8,041 bases of DNA from Rickettsiales bacterium. Its GTDB lineage: Bacteria; Pseudomonadota; Alphaproteobacteria; Rickettsiales; UBA1997. Location of the stretch: contig JAITBB010000060.1 of the NCBI GenBank assembly GCA_031283795.1, positions 1-8,041 of the forward strand, written 5' to 3'. Below, in pieces: positions 1 through 6,000 of this stretch. Below the pieces are notes generated by a model. It had not been told where the DNA came from, ran no database searches, and saw only the letters and a list, made by a program, of their open reading frames with translations. Made by a program: the position numbers and the translations under genes. The first letter of the stretch is position 1. Every line of letters begins with the position of its first letter.

Positions 1-68
1 TCCTCTTCCTTTTCCCTCTCTTTTCTCTCTGTCTCTATTCTGTCCGCCTCCTTTACACTCTTTTCCCA
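1..68 (-). other. Charged Lys/Glu/Arg-rich tail at the edge (residues 2505-2526)
   Basis: After a Pro/Gly/Asn-containing turn (LDNLDNWPGAD), the protein changes to a run dominated by Glu, Lys and Arg (ERKEREKEE), seen as a polypyrimidine tract on the plus strand. Such runs usually form a long single helix, a coiled coil or a disordered charged region. It breaks the repeat pattern and may mark the start of a different C-terminal domain, but the window ends here. Confidence 0.6.
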
Positions 69-3000
69 TTTCGCAACCGTGTCAGCACCAGGCCAATTAT
101 CCAAATTATCCAGCGTTCCAGTCGGCATTAGCACTACTTCTATATTTCCATATCTAACCATTCCCTCTACAGGTATCTCCATCGTCATACGGAGAAACAT
201 GTCCCTATCCTCCGTAGCCAGCAGCCAACCATTCTTTCCCATATAGCGCTTAGAAAATGTTATATACATTCTAAGCATATTAATTAAATCTCTTCTGATT
301 GGAGCTGCATACATATGCCAAACAGACTCTCTAACACAATAGGCGACAAGAGAGCGCAACCAATTCAGATTCTTAGGGGTCGCTGCTTTAAGTATATTGC
401 CAATTGTGGGCCTGTTACTCGTAGCAATCTGACTATTCAAACCCGTAGTGTCTGTGGGAAGATTATCCGCTAGTCTATAGGCCAACAAAATGACAGACCT
501 CAGAAATTCCTTAATTTCAGAAGTCTCTTTGGATGAAATATTATCTCGTCCTTTGAGAAACCGTAAAATATCCTCCACTCTCCTGGACGAACAATCTTTA
601 TTAATCTGTTTGATTTTTTCTCTGATGAATTCTAGTACAATATCTAAATATGTCTTGAGTCCAAGGCTACTGTCACTTCTTCCCGCATCCTTTACTCTCC
701 GTTGATGTCCGCTGCCCTCTATGTATTTCTCCCTAAACTTAGAATACAATCTATCTAGACCGACAAAATACAGATCAAATTCCAGTAACCCAAATCCAAA
801 TTCTAACTGCTTCTGGAAAGCCAGACGAACATCAGACATCAGAGAGTCCAAAATTTTTTCGGAGTCAGCCTTCGAGGTTTTTTTGGCTGTTTTGGACGAT
901 CCAACATTTGATGTCCCCAGACTCTTCTCCCATGGCTGCTTCCGGAGAGCCAGACGAATATTAGACATCAGGGAGTCTAAAATTTTTTCGGGGCCGGCCT
1001 CCAAGGTTTTTTTGGCTGTTTTGGACGATACGACCTTTGATGCCCCCAGACTCTTTTCCACATCTAACTTCTCAATTTCTTTGATATCTGATAGTGCCTG
1101 TTCCAGATAGGCAATTACCACCACAAAGAGAATTCCTAATTTTCTATTCATGGAGACAATTTCAGGCCCGCTATTCTCGTCTGTTTTAGCGATAGTATCC
1201 AAGAATCCCCAAATTTTCTCCATATAACCTTCCATTTTTGTGGCATTTACGGCCTTCGTAATACTTGAAATCCTCACACTATCAAGGGAATAGTTGAAGA
1301 GCAGCTCTCCACTGAACAGTACATCGTCTACTTCTCCTAGGGCCACCGCGAACCCACTATCCGACCTGTAGGTGGACCAGCTAGACAAAGCACCCAAATA
1401 CTGTCTATTGAATTTGGAGTATAGTGTAGTCGCATCGGTCAGGAATTGCCAACAATTCCTCCCTAGCGCCAACATATCAGTTGCAATTTTGGATATGTTA
1501 TAGATAAAGTCATCCATGACGAGCCCGGGGTCATATGCCGCCGATCTGTGAGAATGTTCGACAAATATACTCTTTACTATATGGAACCTTCTACCCACAT
1601 CACTAAGTTCCTCGGAAGGTGTTGAACTTTCTAATAGGTTTAACCGTATAGCGTCAATAAAACTAGACACCGAAATGGACAACTTATCAGACATATTTTC
1701 AGGATCTGCAGAGAGAACTATCTTATTCGTGATGCGCGCAATTCCCCTAAAAATTGTCATAGCTTTCAGACCTATATATAATTCATCATGCCCCTCATCC
1801 GAGACCGAAGCACGTCTCATATTATCTCTTCTAGACCATGTGGACCCGAGCATATATTTATCGTTGAATTCAAGGTGCAATCCGAGCAACTTTAAAGCAT
1901 CTTCCCTGAAGATATTAGACCTGGACGGAGGCAATTCATCGAACATTATAGAGATCCTACGGACAAAATTATAAAAGAGGAACTCGGGAGTGCCTGAAGT
2001 ATTGCTAATGAGTTCTCTCCTTGCTTTTCGAAATGCCCCCATTGCGTTTCTAAACTCCTTTGGAGGTCTTAGATTTGGTGACAATTCTGATTCTGCATCG
2101 GCGATTAGTTTTGTGATCAGATCAGCTAATTTCTTCAAAAAACTCCCCAATCCCGGGTCATTTTTTATGTCTGTGGGACCCCCAACCGGATTTTTCCTCC
2201 CCAGGCTATTACGGACAATATTCTCCATAATACTCATAACGTCAATCTCATTTTCCCGCTCAATCCCCTGGTCATTCCCATAGCTAATTTCCCTTATCCA
2301 CGCAGGAAACTTGCCATACCCAAATTTTATACGGAAAGTACTATATATACCAGGTAAGTATAAAAATCGCTCTTGATTTTCCTCTAACTTCAACGCATTT
2401 CGAGCAATTGAGAAGGCATTCTGGACAAAATCATCCAGAGTGGTAATATTGTCGTCGATTTTCCGGTTCTTGGATACATTTTCATGTAGCCCATTCTCCA
2501 GCCGTTTCAAATTCTCTCTGGTGGTTGCCAATTCCTCCGGAGATCCCGGACTCATCGATAGTAATTCTGCCCTTACACTACTGAGTAAACCTATTATTTC
2601 ATAAATCAGGAATGAGGCGCTGGTAATCATATCAATATCACGATCCCTTTTATTTTTCATAATATCAAACACAACTGACGCTAGTTTATGTGCGATCTCT
2701 AGCATTTCAGGGCCCTCTTCGATTATTCTGATATTATTAGAATTAATAGAATCATAGGGAGCAACGGATAATACGTCATTTTCTGTATTTAGAGATAATT
2801 CAACTTGGCCATTAGAGTTTATGGCAAGTGACCACCTGGAATTGCTAGCTACAGGTTTTATTTTGATACTGTCAGAGTTAATGAGACTAGGGGGAATATT
2901 GGACAATCCGCTATCTTTTATATCCAGAGACACTTTAACTGAACCGCTAGAATCTATGCTAAACGACCACTTGGACTTGCCGGTCATATGTTTTGCGCTA

Positions 3001-6000
3001 AAGTCATCATGATACAGTCTGAGCATAACAACAAATTGCTCATATTCCTCTGCAGATTTTAACACCTTCGCTGCAATTAGAGAAATACTGTAAACAATAT
3101 CATCAATGGCCACCTCGGCATTCTTGTCTATGAAATCTAAAGTCGGACCAGCGCCATTAGAGAATTTGTGTAATTTGCTCTCCAGTCTGGTAAGTTCTAC
3201 CCAATATAAAATTAAACTTTCAGAGAACTCCATACCCAATTGTAATCTCAATCTTATATTCTTGAGCAGCTTCGATACATATAGGAGAAATGTTCCTATT
3301 TCTCTGTTTCTGGTTATAATGGCGGAAATTAGCAAGTTCGTGGCCAAAAATTCGATTTTGTATAGCTTTGGGCCCATATTCGTGGACTTTTTCCGATCAT
3401 TAGAAACCGTCGATCTATAGGACTCAATGTTCGACGCTAATTTAGACTTACCAGCCATATACTGTGCGTTGAAGCTACGGTATAGGTTAACCAGAGCTAA
3501 AAATCGCCCCCGACTCCTCTTCAGTCCCAGTGTGGCGTCATTAGCAATTGTGGAGATACCACAGATAAAATCATCTAGAGCAGTGCCAAAATCAAGCCTT
3601 ACTTCATCCCTAAATATTCCATCCTTCAATAGCTCCAATTTCCCTCTGACAACGTTCGTTAATCCCCCTGAAGATTCTGAATTCATTGATAGTTCCGCCT
3701 TTATGCTACTAAGTACCGTCACCATGCCACGAATTATGGGCATGGATCCCATTAGAGTCATAATAATACTGTCATTCTCTATCCGTATGCCTCCAGCCGC
3801 GATACCGGATACGATAAATACTAGTCTATCTCTAATTTTTAGCATCTCCTCACTGTTTTCAATTTTATCAACATAATCCTGATAATTAGTAGAATCATCG
3901 ACAATCCCGGACGATTTGTCATCTTCTCTATTCAGAGATACTCTAGCCGAATCATCGGAGTCTGTGTCAGACAATAACTTGGACCTCCAAGTCATATATT
4001 TTGAACTGACTTCACGATACAACTTCTCGAACGCATCACTAGACTGCTTATAACTTTTTTTATTTAAGGCTAACACTTTTGCTCCAGTCAAGGAAATACT
4101 ATTAATAATTTTACCAATGGCCATCATGGAATTTTGATCCATGAAATCTAAGACCGGGCCAATATTCCTAATAAATTCCTGCATATCTTGCTTTAACGAC
4201 ACGAGCTCCGCAGAAAAAAGACGTTCTTCCTGAGAAGATTTTATGGCTCCAGATAAGTCTAATTTTAAACAATCGAACATTTTCGATATACGCAAGAGAA
4301 GCGTTTTTACTTCCTTATTTTTAACTCTAATAGTAGAAGGCGGCTGCCCATCTACGATCGAAAATGAAACAACTTCATAGAAATCTGTGCTTTCGTTCGT
4401 AGCCCCTCTCTCACTCTCCGAGGATGATGACTTATTATCTGTCTCATCCCGAACCGCCCCAGACAAATCAAATTGTTTAATGACCAACAACCACTTAGAT
4501 CTATCGGCCATATATTTTTTGTTGAACGCTCCATATACCATATACAACTCTATAAGCGCCCTATGGTCAGTCCTCAATTCTAGCACCTGCTGAGCAAGCA
4601 GAAAAATCTCGTAGATGAAATTATCAAAATCATCAAAAATGGCTGATGGCTTATCGCCTGAATCGGGATACTGGTAAGAAGTAAGTTTTTCCTTTAATGA
4701 TTGCAGCTTCGGCGCCAGATCTTCCGGAGATTTTGAACCCCCCCACAGCTCAATCTGCATAATACTAATTATATTTATAATCATAGAAACGAAATCTGCA
4801 AGGCATTCGGGAATAGACAAGCTTATCATATCTTTCTCTTCTCCCACATTGATAATCTTGATAACAAGATCTGTTAGTGTTGCTGTAATTTTCTTTATAT
4901 CCTCATTATGAGAGATAATATTCTTGATTCTCTCCCCTCTCCCCCCAAGAGTTCTAGAACTCCACAACCCAATCCCTACATCCAGCCATTCCGGTGATTT
5001 ATTGGTTAAACATTTTTTATTTTTCAGAAAAAAGCTCTGATACAGGATAAGAGTATCAAGAACCAACTCACAGAATTTACTTTGAGTAGCTGACGGTTCA
5101 GCAACAACCGGGAGAAGATAGTTCATACTATGAAAAATCCACTGGACCATCTCATCCAGATCCGATAATTTTCTCTCTTTCAACAGATCTATGTAATCTC
5201 TGAATTTTCCTTCATAGTACGCTGTATCTGGGGCGGCCAGTGCCTCCATGGCAATGAACTCAGCCATGATTAGGACTGCAAACCGTATCACATCTTGTTG
5301 TTGTCTTTCGGTCTGTTCCTGGGACAAAATTAACTTATCCCCACTAATGCCTGACAGAATAAGCTGCATAGCCAGACTACGGGGCATTCCAAATATATTT
5401 CTCGAGCTGGAGAAGTTATCGTCAGAGGTAAGGTAACGTGGTAGTTTGCTGCTCAGCAGTCGATTTATATATATGGTATATTCAGATTCCTTCGCACTCT
5501 CTAAATCCTTCGGTACCATTCTCTCCGATGGTTCTTTGATTATCTCTCTAGTTTCTGAAGCCAAGTGTGCAAAGATCCCAGATTTATCCTCATCATCTCT
5601 CTCGGGGAGAATATTTTGTGGAGAAACAGACAAATTTTCCCGGTCAAGGCCAGAAATAGAACTATGCGTATTTTCTGAGCACAAAAGATTAGTAAATTCC
5701 GGAAGGAAAGAAAGCCTAGAGATCAAATTAGAAACATCTTCGCCGAGATGGTATTGGCTATTACTCCCCAGCAGAGAGTTTTTATCTCTCTCCACCCCTC
5801 TATGCGTAGCCCCATTCCAAATGCTGGCGGGATTCCGGTGAAGAGGCTCAATAAAACATGATTTACTGCTTCTAATTAGATCGTCATTTCCAGAACTACT
5901 CGAAACAGAGGAATTTGGAGCATTCATCTCCGAATTCCTATTTAGTTCTGATTTTGTCAACATTCCCATTTTCTCCCCCGTTCCCAGCTCTCTGTCCCGC

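Noticed and set aside
1105..1150. Possible transmembrane segment (LGILFVVVIAYL)
   Set aside because: The hydrophobic core is only about 12 residues and sits in an amphipathic helix of the repeat region; too short to span a membrane with confidence.
4352..4534. Minus-strand open frame of 60 codons
   Set aside because: It is out of frame with the giant gene and fully within a well-supported module copy; a chance frame.
490..5841. Many plus-strand open frames of 60 to 150 codons
   Set aside because: They overlap the giant minus-strand gene, share one antisense register, are bounded by stops at unremarkable places, and mirror its repeats. No one of them looks like a protein on its own.
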